Of a stretch of DNA of 64,000 nucleotides, positions 51,101 to 59,736 are shown one piece after another. The stretch is taken from assembly GCA_015075515.1 (NCBI GenBank), contig JABTUE010000001.1, positions 1,139,001 through 1,203,000 of the forward strand, written 5' to 3'. The position numbers were made by a program, and so were the translations under genes. How positions within the stretch are numbered: position 1 is the stretch's first letter; every line of letters starts with the position of its first letter. Under the pieces are notes generated by a model. The model had not been told where the DNA came from and did not search any database. It saw only the letters and a list, made by a program, of their open reading frames with translations. The DNA comes from Planctomycetota bacterium (GTDB lineage: Bacteria; Planctomycetota; UBA8742; UBA2392).

Positions 51101-51324
51101 TGTCCCCTCCTTACAAGCAGCCCATCCTGAAGTTCAACAGCGCCCAAAATGTGCAATAGTGTCAGTGCCAGAACGAACCGTCTAAAGTTGTGCACCTCTT
51201 TCCGTTGCTTTGCGACCTCCCACAACGCTGAAACTGTGGCGGGTTGCCCCAGCAACGCAAGGATCACTGCGCCTGCGCCAAGCAGGCTGTTGCGAGGGAG
51301 CAGATGCTTATTGGGAAGTATCAC
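51097..51324 (-). CDS. ABC-3C system middle component (MC6-like)
   Basis: This 75-residue protein begins MILPNKHLLPRNSLLGAGAV and continues with LLGQPATVSALWEVAK, FRRFVLALTLLHILGAVEL and DGLLVRR. This matches the small middle-component family of ABC-3C systems (type 6 as I remember it), a winged-helix-like adaptor between ATPase and effector. It starts at GTG 51324, overlapping the HNH gene stop (GTGA), and its own stop overlaps the ATPase start (GTGA). These overlaps fix the start and imply coupled synthesis of the three proteins. Confidence 0.85.
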   Translation of the reverse strand: MILPNKHLLPRNSLLGAGAVILALLGQPATVSALWEVAKQRKEVHNFRRFVLALTLLHILGAVELQDGLLVRRGQ

Positions 51325-52076
51325 TTGTCAAAAACCTCACACCGCTCAAAAAGATAAACCAAAACGGCAATGGCAGCCGCACGCTGACCCGCAGTCGTCA
51401 TGCCGTGTGTGGCGAACGTACACATCGAGTCGAAGCGCTCGTCGCCAGTGACGCCTTCCTGAACTAGGCGGTAATACTCTTGGAGAAACCCCGCTTTCAG
51501 CCGCTCGGCAAACGTAGAGTCGTTCATTGAGAACGACTCGATGAAGGCTGACACTTCTCCTGCTAACGCAATCCCCTGTCGAATCACCATTCGGGAGCCG
51601 TCGGTAAGTTTGTTCTTTACAATCTTGGCGTCCGGCGATGTCAGCGTCATGTCGGACGTTGGCGTTGATGGTTGATTCTCGATAAGCCATTTCGTGGCGA
51701 TCTCAAGCTCCACAAACGTCACCGTCCTGAACTCGGCGAGAAGAGCCTTCAACACCTTGGCTTCATGGGCCTGCTTTACGTCCAAGAGATTCGTCGTGGG
51801 GTACTCATGTGCGCCGCCTTTTTTGTCGATCTTCGTGTGACAGGTTGGGCACAGGTAAATCAGATTGCTGACATGGTCGCGCTCTGCGTCGGACATGGAC
51901 TTGTCGTAGCGTTCCGCGCCCGGGTTCTCGCCAGCAATATGCGCCGCCTCTCCGATGCTCTCTATGTCACCGACACTCGATTGTTCGATTGTCAGTTGGA
52001 CATGACACCCCGGAAGTGCGCAGATTCCGCCGCTTCGAAAGGCAAGCACCCGCTTCGTTCTGTCCGTGGCGCTCAT
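51321..52076 (-). CDS. ABC-3C effector: HNH endonuclease with ABC-3C C-terminal domain
   Basis: This 251-residue protein has an N-terminal HNH nuclease (about residues 5-100) with GGICALPGCHVQL, EAAHIAGE, SNLIYLCPTCHTKID and zinc-binding Cys pairs. The C-terminal ABC-3C domain (about 140-250) has ERLKAGFLQEYYRLVQEGVTGDERFD and AAAIAVLVYLFERCEVFDK. In these systems the variable N-terminal domain is the toxic or DNA-cutting effector. Here it would be a nuclease released or activated by the ATPase. ATG 52076 overlaps the stop of the 60-aa ORF upstream (ATGA). Confidence 0.88.
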   Translation of the reverse strand: MSATDRTKRVLAFRSGGICALPGCHVQLTIEQSSVGDIESIGEAAHIAGENPGAERYDKSMSDAERDHVSNLIYLCPTCHTKIDKKGGAHEYPTTNLLDVKQAHEAKVLKALLAEFRTVTFVELEIATKWLIENQPSTPTSDMTLTSPDAKIVKNKLTDGSRMVIRQGIALAGEVSAFIESFSMNDSTFAERLKAGFLQEYYRLVQEGVTGDERFDSMCTFATHGMTTAGQRAAAIAVLVYLFERCEVFDK

Positions 52077-52255
52077 GGTACGACCTCGCCGGAGAAAGAC
52101 TTCGGGAGCAGTACGCCTCCGTCGAGCGCGACCGTTCGGCCCTCATGTTCGGCAACAGCGTATGGTGCGACCAGTGGGAGGAGGTAAGAGGACGCGCTTC
52201 GGTCGTCGAGACCGAACTCCTTGCGCCATTTCTTGTCGTCGCCCTGAGCCACCAT
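52073..52255 (-). CDS. Small coupled ORF between mod and the ABC-3C module
   Basis: This 60-residue ORF has ATG at 52255-52253 overlapping the mod TAA (TAATG), and its TGA overlaps the HNH gene ATG (ATGA). The peptide (MVAQGDDKKWRKEFGLDD, then SSYLLPLVAPYAVAEHEGR, then VALDGGVLLPKSF) has no signal peptide or membrane span and matches no family I know. Coupling on both sides is the argument that it is translated. It may be a real small component, or simply a reading frame that carries ribosomes from mod into the inserted ABC-3C genes. Confidence 0.6.
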   Translation of the reverse strand: MVAQGDDKKWRKEFGLDDRSASSYLLPLVAPYAVAEHEGRTVALDGGVLLPKSFSGEVVP

Positions 52256-55185
52256 TACCCAACCTCCATCACCCGCAGGGACTCGATCCCTCGGTCATCG
52301 ATGATCTTCACCGCGATGGTGCGTTCTTTGCCGAGCGCGAACGGGAGGCTTACTGTGCCCCGGTACTGCTCAATCAGGTCGTCGTCCAGTTCGGCCTTGA
52401 GGCTCTTGGCTAACTTGGCCCAGCCTTCTTCTTTTCCCGCCATTGGGAAAAACACCTGCCTTGGGTACAGGCTGCGCCCGTCGTAATCGGTGTCGAGCAT
52501 CCACATGGCGATCTTGTCCGCGCCGCCGCCGTCCACTTTGCCGGTGCGCGGGTCGTAGTAGTCGAACCCCGCCACCTCGACGACGTACATGCCCTCCAGG
52601 CTCGCCTGCTCGGCCTTGCGGCGCTTTTCGTCGTTGGGCAGTTGCTTTTCCAGCAGCGCCTTCTGGGCCTTGATTTCATCCTTGCTCAGCTTGCGCACGG
52701 TCACGTCCGGCTGGCCTACCAGCCAGAAGCTCTCGTTGCTTGCCCGCTTCTTCTTCAAGTCCTCGGTCAGCAGGTCGGTGTTCATTTGCACCTTGAGCAC
52801 CTGCATCCCGATCTTTTCCGGCTTGAGTTCGTCAATGTCCTTGGCGGCCTCGGGGTCGAACTGGAACGACGCGAACAGCACGATCTGCGGACGCGGCTTG
52901 AGGTTGTACGCCTCGTCAATCGCCTTCTCGACCTGCCGCTGCTCCAGCGGCGCGTGTTCCGGCCCGAACGAGATCACCACGCGCTGTGCGCCCACACTGG
53001 CCGCAGTCAGTTTGCGGGTGTTGGCCCCGGCGACCTTGCCGGTGTCTTTCTTCGGCGTGGCGTCGCCCGCGCCACGGGTTTCGGCCTCGGCGTGGAGCCA
53101 GCGTGTGCCAGCCAGGGGCTCAACGCGGCTGAAATGGAGCATGGCCCCGCCCTTGGCGCGGATGCCGCATTTCAGGAGTTCGTCGCGCCATTCCTGCTGG
53201 CGCAGCGTCTCGCCGGAGCGTGCGACGGAGGCGTCTGCCACGGGCTCGGTGAAGCCGATCAGGTTGCGGGCCTGCGGGTCTTCCATGCCGGGCAGGGTCT
53301 TCTTGCCATCGAGGTTGACCAGCTTCTTGCCGCCACGGGCCAGTTCATCCGGCGCAATCGCGGCGGGAGCAGGCACGGCTTCGACAGTGAAAGGGCCGGT
53401 GACGCGGACCTTGGTGTTGTCAGGAATTGGAAAGTCGTACAGCGTTTCGTGTTCACCGTGTCGCCGAATAGCCTCGGTAATGGCCGTAAAGGACATGCCC
53501 GCACGGATTTCTGGGTTGTGTGCGATAGACTTGAGTGTGACGTGCGGGACGGTCTCGTATTCAAATCCGCTGTTCACACCTTGGTCTGGTTGCGCCAACT
53601 GGAAGTACGGGAAGTCGGCCAACATGAGTCGTTGCTTCGCCAAGCTAACAGCAACACGGCTGGAGTCGCATGTGATCCAGCGCCTACCCCAATGCTCCGC
53701 GACGATTGCGGTCGTCCCTGATCCGCAGGTAGGGTCCAGCACCAGATCGCCGGGGTCGGTAGACATCAGGATGCAGCGGGTCAGCACCTTGGGGTGAGTC
53801 TCAACGACATAGCGCATATCTGAGGGCGCAGACGTGTCATCCCAAACGTTGGACAGTGGCGAGACGGGGTAGTCGGAGTACCGCAGGAGGTACCGTAAAG
53901 TGTCACCGCCCGCGTAAGGAATGAGCCGCTTTGCATGGGCGAGGCGCTCCATTCCCTCTCGCGGGGTCTTCCAGGACCTGCCCGACGGCGGGCTGTACGT
54001 CTTGCCTTCAAATTCAAAGTCGTAGATGCCCGTGTCGAAGCTCCCCGTTGGATAGAGGCTGATTAGCTGGCCGACATCGGTGCCAGCGGGCAGTTGCTTG
54101 TGGTCGTCCACTTCCGCTCGCGACATCTTGCGAGTCGTTCCGTCAGGCATCACAGCAACGTTCCAGTGCGTGTCTCCCTGCACCGACCCCTTTTGAAACA
54201 GGGGTCGGTACTTGACCTTATCCTTGTCGAGCGCGTACCAGACCAAGTAGTCGCACATGCCTTCGAGCAGTCGTCCACCTAGAGGCATGGTCTTCTTGCG
54301 GAAGCTGATCTGTTCAATGAAGTTATCCGCGCCAAACACTTCATCCATCAATTCGCGGACGTGATGGACGTTCTGGCCAGACATTTGAACGAAACACGAT
54401 CCCGTTTGCGCTAACAACCGCCGGGCCAACAGCATCCGGTCGCGCAGGTACGTCAGATAGCTATGGATGTGGAGTTCCCAGGTGTCTCGGAAGGCTCGAA
54501 GGGTCTCGGGCTCCTGCGACAGGTCGTCATCCTTCCGGTCCTTGACTTCTCGCTTGTTCACGAACGGCTGGAAGTTGCTGCCGTAGGTGATTCCGTAAGG
54601 CGGGTCGATGTAGACCATCTGCACCTGCCCGCCGAGCCCCTCCTTTTCCAGCAGGCTGTTCATCACCAGCAGCGAGTCGCCCGCGATCAGGCGGTTCGAC
54701 CAGCCGTGGGCGTGGCGGTAGAAATCAATGGCGTCGCGCAGGCCAAGTTTTTCCGACGGGCGCTCGAACAGGGCGAACTGCTTGGGGCCACCGTTCTTGC
54801 GCTTGATGGCCTGGATGATGGTGAGCGGGTCAATGCGCTCATGGACGTGCAGGCTGACGCTATCGACCTCGAAGCTGGTGTGCTCGGCCTTGCCCGCCCA
54901 GTGAAGCTGGGGGTCAAGGTGCGGGTCGTAGGCGTAGGTCTTCTTGGCGGGCGTTTTGTCGGGGTCGGTCGAGGCATTGATGAGGCCGACATCGGGGTTG
55001 TTCAGGCGCTTGGCTTCGTCGTGGTCGTACTGCTCGATCTCGCGCTTTTTCAGCGACCCGCCAGCCTTGGGGCCACGCTTAGCCTGCGCGGCCTTGGTGC
55101 GCGGCGCAGCCTTGCCAGTCCCGTATGCCGAACGCTGGCCTGCATTGGCTGCCTGCTTGCCCCTGCCAACAGATTTCCGCCCCAT
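52255..55185 (-). CDS. mod: Type III DNA methyltransferase, Mod subunit
   Basis: This 976-residue beta-class adenine or cytosine N-methyltransferase has the catalytic DPPY at 194-197 in MVYIDPPYGITYG. The target-recognition region lies between about 280 and 460, and the AdoMet-binding LDPTCGSGTT is at about 483-492. This order (DPPY before the AdoMet motif) is the type III Mod order. An extra ~400-residue C-terminal region with QIVLFASFQFDPEAAKDI makes it longer than classical Mod proteins. It both protects host DNA and gives Res its specificity. ATG 55185 precedes a Lys/Arg-rich N-terminal stretch; no strong ribosome-binding site was seen. Confidence 0.93.
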   Translation of the reverse strand: MGRKSVGRGKQAANAGQRSAYGTGKAAPRTKAAQAKRGPKAGGSLKKREIEQYDHDEAKRLNNPDVGLINASTDPDKTPAKKTYAYDPHLDPQLHWAGKAEHTSFEVDSVSLHVHERIDPLTIIQAIKRKNGGPKQFALFERPSEKLGLRDAIDFYRHAHGWSNRLIAGDSLLVMNSLLEKEGLGGQVQMVYIDPPYGITYGSNFQPFVNKREVKDRKDDDLSQEPETLRAFRDTWELHIHSYLTYLRDRMLLARRLLAQTGSCFVQMSGQNVHHVRELMDEVFGADNFIEQISFRKKTMPLGGRLLEGMCDYLVWYALDKDKVKYRPLFQKGSVQGDTHWNVAVMPDGTTRKMSRAEVDDHKQLPAGTDVGQLISLYPTGSFDTGIYDFEFEGKTYSPPSGRSWKTPREGMERLAHAKRLIPYAGGDTLRYLLRYSDYPVSPLSNVWDDTSAPSDMRYVVETHPKVLTRCILMSTDPGDLVLDPTCGSGTTAIVAEHWGRRWITCDSSRVAVSLAKQRLMLADFPYFQLAQPDQGVNSGFEYETVPHVTLKSIAHNPEIRAGMSFTAITEAIRRHGEHETLYDFPIPDNTKVRVTGPFTVEAVPAPAAIAPDELARGGKKLVNLDGKKTLPGMEDPQARNLIGFTEPVADASVARSGETLRQQEWRDELLKCGIRAKGGAMLHFSRVEPLAGTRWLHAEAETRGAGDATPKKDTGKVAGANTRKLTAASVGAQRVVISFGPEHAPLEQRQVEKAIDEAYNLKPRPQIVLFASFQFDPEAAKDIDELKPEKIGMQVLKVQMNTDLLTEDLKKKRASNESFWLVGQPDVTVRKLSKDEIKAQKALLEKQLPNDEKRRKAEQASLEGMYVVEVAGFDYYDPRTGKVDGGGADKIAMWMLDTDYDGRSLYPRQVFFPMAGKEEGWAKLAKSLKAELDDDLIEQYRGTVSLPFALGKERTIAVKIIDDRGIESLRVMEVG

Positions 55186-55467
55186 ACCAACCCCAGAATT
55201 TCCCGCAACGCTAAGTGGCCGAACAGCATACACACCCGTGCGACATTCCCGCCGCCGCAGGCCAAGCAACGCCCGGCGTCGAAGCTCCGGCGCGTCAGGC
55301 CCGGCAGAAAGTGGGTGTGCAGCGAAAGCGTTTTACCAAGCCAGAGACGACCGGCCTAGAAGCACATCCAAAGGCCGGAAAATGGGGGTTTCGTGGGGCA
55401 AAAGAAGCTGTTGGAGGCTACGTCAGGCCGCTTACTGCCGATCAGAAACAAAGCCCGTTCAGGACCG

Positions 55468-55968
55468 CTACTCCTCGAAGATGACGCCGGGAAACGCATT
55501 TCGAGCGATTACGAGTTGCTTCTCGAACTTGCCGCGTTTTCCCGGCACGTTCACGTAAGCCCTGAGGCTCTTCCCCTGCTGCGCAGTTACGCAGACGACG
55601 TAGGTCGATTCATCCTCGCCCTTTGCCTCACGTCGCGCAGTCACGAGGTCTTGAAGCTGTTGGTACGAGATGCAGCAGATTTCACGCGCCCGAACACAGA
55701 CCAGAACTACAAAGGTCCGCTCGTTCGCTTCGGCAATGCGATCCAGTTCTTCGAGGTGTTCGGTGGTGAAGCCGAACCTGTACTCGTTGAAGCGGGACTT
55801 CGGTTCGTTGCAATACTTGAAGTAGGCGGCGATGTTGTCGTTGATTCGGTAGGCGACCTCACTCTTTTTCCCACCAACATTCAGGGCGTTGATGGCTTTG
55901 AAGGTTGGATGTTCGGCGATTTGGATCAGGCCCGCCCCGTGGTACATGTGATCGTCGTGGATGTGCAT
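55468..55968 (-). CDS. Conserved hypothetical protein upstream of the type III operon
   Basis: This 166-residue protein starts MHIHDDHMYHGAGLIQIAEHPTF and continues with INDNIAAYFKYCNEP, YRFGFTTEHLEELDRI, LVCVRAREICCISYQQLQDL and VVCVTAQQGKSLRAYVN before RNAFPGVIFEE. The conserved-looking His/Asp cluster and the C-x-x strand pattern suggest a compact alpha/beta fold, but I cannot name the family. It is the first gene of the minus-strand array, 282 bases before mod, and may belong to the defence locus. The gap to mod (55186-55467) shows no gene. Confidence 0.65.
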   Translation of the reverse strand: MHIHDDHMYHGAGLIQIAEHPTFKAINALNVGGKKSEVAYRINDNIAAYFKYCNEPKSRFNEYRFGFTTEHLEELDRIAEANERTFVVLVCVRAREICCISYQQLQDLVTARREAKGEDESTYVVCVTAQQGKSLRAYVNVPGKRGKFEKQLVIARNAFPGVIFEE

Positions 55969-56019
55969 CCGAATTTCTCTCCGGCTTCGACTCGTTCATT
56001 TCGCGCAGCAGGTGCTGAA

Positions 56020-58551
56020 CTACGGTACTGCCTGTGCAGAGCCGATTGCGGTGATGCCGACCGTATGCCTTTCCAGCGGGAAATTGACCGCCGATGTGGT
56101 CGAGCCGCCGACTACAGTTACAGGCGTGGGGATGGTCATTGACGGGTATGCCCCGACCAAATCGTTGTGTGTCAGGGAGCCGCTCGTGTCCCGGTCTACG
56201 AATCCGACAAGCACGTAGTCCGTCGGGTCCAATCCCGAGATGGTGTAGTTGAAACCTGAGGCCGCGTCCGTGAACGCCTCTCCATCGGGCTGCCCAGTGG
56301 TTGCATTGACTGCTCGGACGCGAACTTGGTAGGTCACCGCCTTGGGAGCCAGCTTGTTCACCAGAACCGCAATCACGATGACAGGAGCACTGGAGTCGTT
56401 TGTGGAGACTGATGCGACCGCATAGTAGAGATTGCCGTTCGTCAGCAGACCTTGGTTGATCGACAGCACCACCAAGACCTGTGTGCCGTTCTGTTGCAGC
56501 GACACGCCCAACCAGTTCTCCGTGCCGAAGTGCAGCGCCTGCGGGTTGGACACGCTCAATGTACCGCCACCGATGTTGACGACGCTTGTGTAGGCTGTAG
56601 TCGCCCCAGCAGGGACGAGCACAACGCTGTTGGTGACCGCCGCAGTCGGCGGATTCGCGGGAAGGGTTCCGCCTGCGGCGACAAGCGCAGCCTCTGCCCG
56701 CACGAGTCCGAATCCGTACTCTGCGTCGTAGCCAGAGGTACCGAGGTCAAGGGCAGTCCCGGTCAGCAACGTCCGAACGTTCGTGGGCGTCAGTGCGCCG
56801 TTCACAGCGAGCATCAACGCGGCCACGCCCGCCACATGCGGCGCAGCCATCGACGTTCCCTGTAGCCACTGGTACTTGTTTACGGCGGGCGTCACGGTGT
56901 CGTCGCGCCAAGTGCTGAACACACCGTCCTGCGTGGAGAACGGGAAGGTTACTTGGCCCCCAGGCGCACAAACGGTCGTGCCGCTGGTTGTGTTGCTGTA
57001 GATCGCTCGGGAGTAGTTGCGATTGATAGCTCCGACCGCGATGACCTCAGTGTAGGAAGCTGGGAAATTCGGCGTATTGTCCTGCTGAGCGTCATTTCCG
57101 GCCGCGGCTATGATCGTGCAGCCCGCGTTGAACGCCGCAGTTATTGCGTTCTGATACACGGTCGTGCTGCCCTTGCCCCCGAGCGACATGTTGATGACGT
57201 GTGCGCGATTGGGCGGCAGGGTGCCGCTGACGTTGGTCAGGCGAGCGGCATACAGAACGGCCTCGGCAATGTCGCTCTGCGCGCCACCAGCCGCGCCTAG
57301 CACACGAAGTGGCATGATCCTGCAATTCCAGTCAACCCCTGCACCGCCAACGCTGTTGTTCGACGCAGCGCCGATGGTCCCGGCCACGTGAGTTCCGTGA
57401 AAGCTGGAACCCTGTCCGGGCTTATCGCCAGGATCGTCCGGGTTGCTGTCGATGCCGTTGCCGTCGAGCGCGTTTTGCGGATCGGAAATGAAGTCGTACC
57501 CGCCGATGAGCCGCCCTGCGAGGTCTGGATGGCCGAGCACGATGCCGGTGTCAATCACTGCGACAATCACCGAAGCGGAGCCGGTCGTGATGTTCCACGC
57601 CGCTGGAAGGTTCATGGCGTTGTAGTGCCACGACTGGTAGGCGGAGAAATGGGGGTCGTTCGGGGTGAGGTAGTGTTCGCAGATGAAATCGGGCTCGGCA
57701 ACCGCAACGTCGGGATGGAGCGACAAGTGCGCGGAGAGATTTGCCAACTCGACTAGGTGTGGCAGCGACGAGCGCAACGGGTCGAGCGATGCGGGTTGCT
57801 GCCGTTGCGCGACGATAGCTCCGCCTGAGAGCGCCCGAACAGGGGTAAAGCCGACCGAGGCGAGGATGTCAACGTAGGCTTGCAGGCTGACGTTCTTTTC
57901 AAACGTGACCAGCAAACGATCGGGCACAGCCTCATGCCCAGCGAGAGCGACCTCCATTGCGTTGTACTCTTCTTTGTAATAGTCAGGCCCCGGCTGCATC
58001 ATCATAAGGGGGCTGCCACTCAAGACCGTCACGTCCATTCGCCACTGCGTGCCTGCCCCCGAAAACAGGGTAAGGTCGAAAATGATTGTGGCCCCAGCAC
58101 CGCCAGCGACGGAAAAGTTCCCGAACTCCGGGTTGGTGGTGCCGTTGAGGGTCAGTAGGTTTGTTGTGCTCGCCCCGTCGAAACGGCTGACTGTGAGGTC
58201 AACGTCTTGGTTTGTCCCGTCAAGCCAACTTATCTTGACGTGGTAGGTTGCCCCGTTGCCTTCGGTGAAAGTAACGCGGTCCGCTGTGTCGCTGCTGGAA
58301 AGAGTTCCGAGCACGAACAGAAGCTCTCCAGCCTTCGGGCCGGTGACCTGCAACGGGCTCGCGGTTGTGGAGTCAGAAGCCTCCGCGCCAGTGACAACCG
58401 GATACTCAGCGAAGGGTGTGATCGTGCCCGAGATGGCCCCTGTTGGCGATCCACCCCCGCCGCCAGAGCTTCCACCTCCGCCGTCGTCATCTCCTGCACA
58501 GCCAGCCAGCATCATTGCGACAAAAACCGCCGACAGTAAGCGGAGTTGCAT
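56020..58551 (-). CDS. Secreted subtilisin-like (S8) serine protease lipoprotein
   Basis: This 843-residue protein has a lipoprotein signal ending LAGC, an Asp/Gly-rich linker, and a pre-peptidase-like domain at about 60-190. A propeptide-like region with VPDRLLVTFEKNVSLQAYVDIL follows. The S8 catalytic domain is at about 290-580, with Asp in AVIDTGIVLGHPDLAG, His in HGTHVAGTIGA and Ser in QGTSMAAPHVAGVAALM. The C-terminus has beta-sandwich domains, including one with DRDTSGSLTHNDL. It would be a surface-anchored or secreted protease. ATG 58551 is preferred because it gives the signal peptide. It lies in island-like DNA but its link to the defence genes is unclear. Confidence 0.88.
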   Translation of the reverse strand: MQLRLLSAVFVAMMLAGCAGDDDGGGGSSGGGGGSPTGAISGTITPFAEYPVVTGAEASDSTTASPLQVTGPKAGELLFVLGTLSSSDTADRVTFTEGNGATYHVKISWLDGTNQDVDLTVSRFDGASTTNLLTLNGTTNPEFGNFSVAGGAGATIIFDLTLFSGAGTQWRMDVTVLSGSPLMMMQPGPDYYKEEYNAMEVALAGHEAVPDRLLVTFEKNVSLQAYVDILASVGFTPVRALSGGAIVAQRQQPASLDPLRSSLPHLVELANLSAHLSLHPDVAVAEPDFICEHYLTPNDPHFSAYQSWHYNAMNLPAAWNITTGSASVIVAVIDTGIVLGHPDLAGRLIGGYDFISDPQNALDGNGIDSNPDDPGDKPGQGSSFHGTHVAGTIGAASNNSVGGAGVDWNCRIMPLRVLGAAGGAQSDIAEAVLYAARLTNVSGTLPPNRAHVINMSLGGKGSTTVYQNAITAAFNAGCTIIAAAGNDAQQDNTPNFPASYTEVIAVGAINRNYSRAIYSNTTSGTTVCAPGGQVTFPFSTQDGVFSTWRDDTVTPAVNKYQWLQGTSMAAPHVAGVAALMLAVNGALTPTNVRTLLTGTALDLGTSGYDAEYGFGLVRAEAALVAAGGTLPANPPTAAVTNSVVLVPAGATTAYTSVVNIGGGTLSVSNPQALHFGTENWLGVSLQQNGTQVLVVLSINQGLLTNGNLYYAVASVSTNDSSAPVIVIAVLVNKLAPKAVTYQVRVRAVNATTGQPDGEAFTDAASGFNYTISGLDPTDYVLVGFVDRDTSGSLTHNDLVGAYPSMTIPTPVTVVGGSTTSAVNFPLERHTVGITAIGSAQAVP

Positions 58552-59201
58552 GACTACCCCCACTCCAAAGGTTGTCCCGAGACCGAGTAAATCGCCGATA
58601 GGATACGCGAGCCCATACGACTCTGGAAAGCGGAAAAGGTCACCCAACGGCAGATTTGATATGACCGCACGAAGCCTGTTCACGGGTCGAGGGCATCCCA
58701 AAGACTCGAACCAACTTTTGCTCGATGGTTGCTTGGTGGCAAGAGGACCGACGAGCCAACTACCGTAGACAGAGGAAAACGACGAGCGTGTAAACTGGGA
58801 TACCGTATCCCAAGCGTCAAGTGGATTGCCGTGGCACTTCCTTGAGGCATTGGCCCCAAGCGGTTACGCTGGCAGCAGGTTTGGAGACTTGATTGATGGG
58901 TTGATCCGGCACTGCCGGAAAAGACGAACGCAATCGCGCACACAACAGCTTTCTGCGGCCAGAGCAAATCCGCCAGATTTCATATGAGACCGCAGAGCGT
59001 GGTGCGCCCCGAAAGGGGCGGCCCGTTCTGCTTCTCATGGGCTCCTGGCGGAGCCTGCTCTGGGGCGGTTCGGTGTCCGCCCTGTCTTTTTCACTCATGG
59101 TGACCGCAGCACGGGTGAGTTCCGGGCGCGGATTCCCGTTCCGCGCTCACTCACGGAGAGGCGTCCTCTCCGCGTGCTTTCAGCGGGAGTAGGAATGGAA
59201 A
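58552..59201. other. 650-base intergenic region with hairpins
   Basis: No convincing gene lies here, though a short minus-strand frame (58817-59098) is open. The region contains a stable CGCCCC-GAAA-GGGGCG hairpin at 59005-59020 and GGGCTCC/GGAGCC-like pairing nearby. The last 80 bases before the lipoprotein gene fold as GTGAG../..CTCAC with an inner GCGCGGA/TCCGCGC stem, then GGAGAGG-CGT-CCTCTCC. The leader of the next gene is therefore structured. Promoters for both divergent genes should be here but none is clear. Confidence 0.5.
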
Positions 59202-59720
59202 ATGGACTGCAAGGGCACACGCACTGCAACGCACCTGATCGTGCTTCTCACGCTGTCACTCTCCGTGCTTACCGGCTGCGCGTCGGGACCCGCGCCGGTT
59301 CCGCGTCTTCAAACGTCTGCGCAGGGGTACTCCGCAGACTTTGATCGAGCGTGGAACGCGGTCAACGACGTGCTCACGGAAAAGCGCCTGCCGATCAAAG
59401 CCATCGAGAAGGATTCGGGCCTGGTCACCACCGAGTTTGTGAGTAGCGGAGGTCGCTACATCTACTGGGGCAAGAAGAACGACGCCGGGCAGGAAATGTC
59501 CACGTGGGCGGAAAAGACCCGCTACTTCCTGAACATCCGGGTCCGCAAACGCGAAGACGGTGGCACGACGGTCGATGTCCTGCCGCACTTTGAGTACATG
59601 CGGTACGAGTACAACTCCGTCCTAAAGCGAAGCGTGGAAGCTGGCTGGGAGGCGTGCGAATCCCACGGCGACGTTGAAACGGGCCTCTACGACGCTCTGA
59701 GCGCCAAGCTGGGCCAGTAG
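59202..59720 (+). CDS. BamC-like lipoprotein
   Basis: This 172-residue protein has a lipoprotein signal (LIVLLTLSLSVLTGC) and a single alpha/beta domain: YSADFDRAWNAVNDVLTEKRLPIKAIEKDSGLVTTEFV, then a beta-rich stretch with LNIRVRKREDGGTTVDVLPH. The D-x-A-W-x-A-V helix followed by an edge strand is reminiscent of BamC/NlpB and related outer-membrane lipoproteins. It is probably anchored to the inner face of the outer membrane. A role in outer-membrane assembly is only suggested by resemblance. A GGGAG lies before the ATG. Confidence 0.65.
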   Translation: MDCKGTRTATHLIVLLTLSLSVLTGCASGPAPVPRLQTSAQGYSADFDRAWNAVNDVLTEKRLPIKAIEKDSGLVTTEFVSSGGRYIYWGKKNDAGQEMSTWAEKTRYFLNIRVRKREDGGTTVDVLPHFEYMRYEYNSVLKRSVEAGWEACESHGDVETGLYDALSAKLGQ

Positions 59721-59736
59721 GCCGCTGGAGGCGCAC

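Noticed and set aside
52642-53721. 359-residue plus-strand ORF opposite mod
   Set aside because: It is antisense to a gene with clear methyltransferase motifs and has shadow composition.
58817-59098. 93-residue minus-strand ORF in the intergenic region
   Set aside because: Composition is biased (Arg, Pro, Ser), no ribosome-binding site is seen, and it runs through hairpin sequences.
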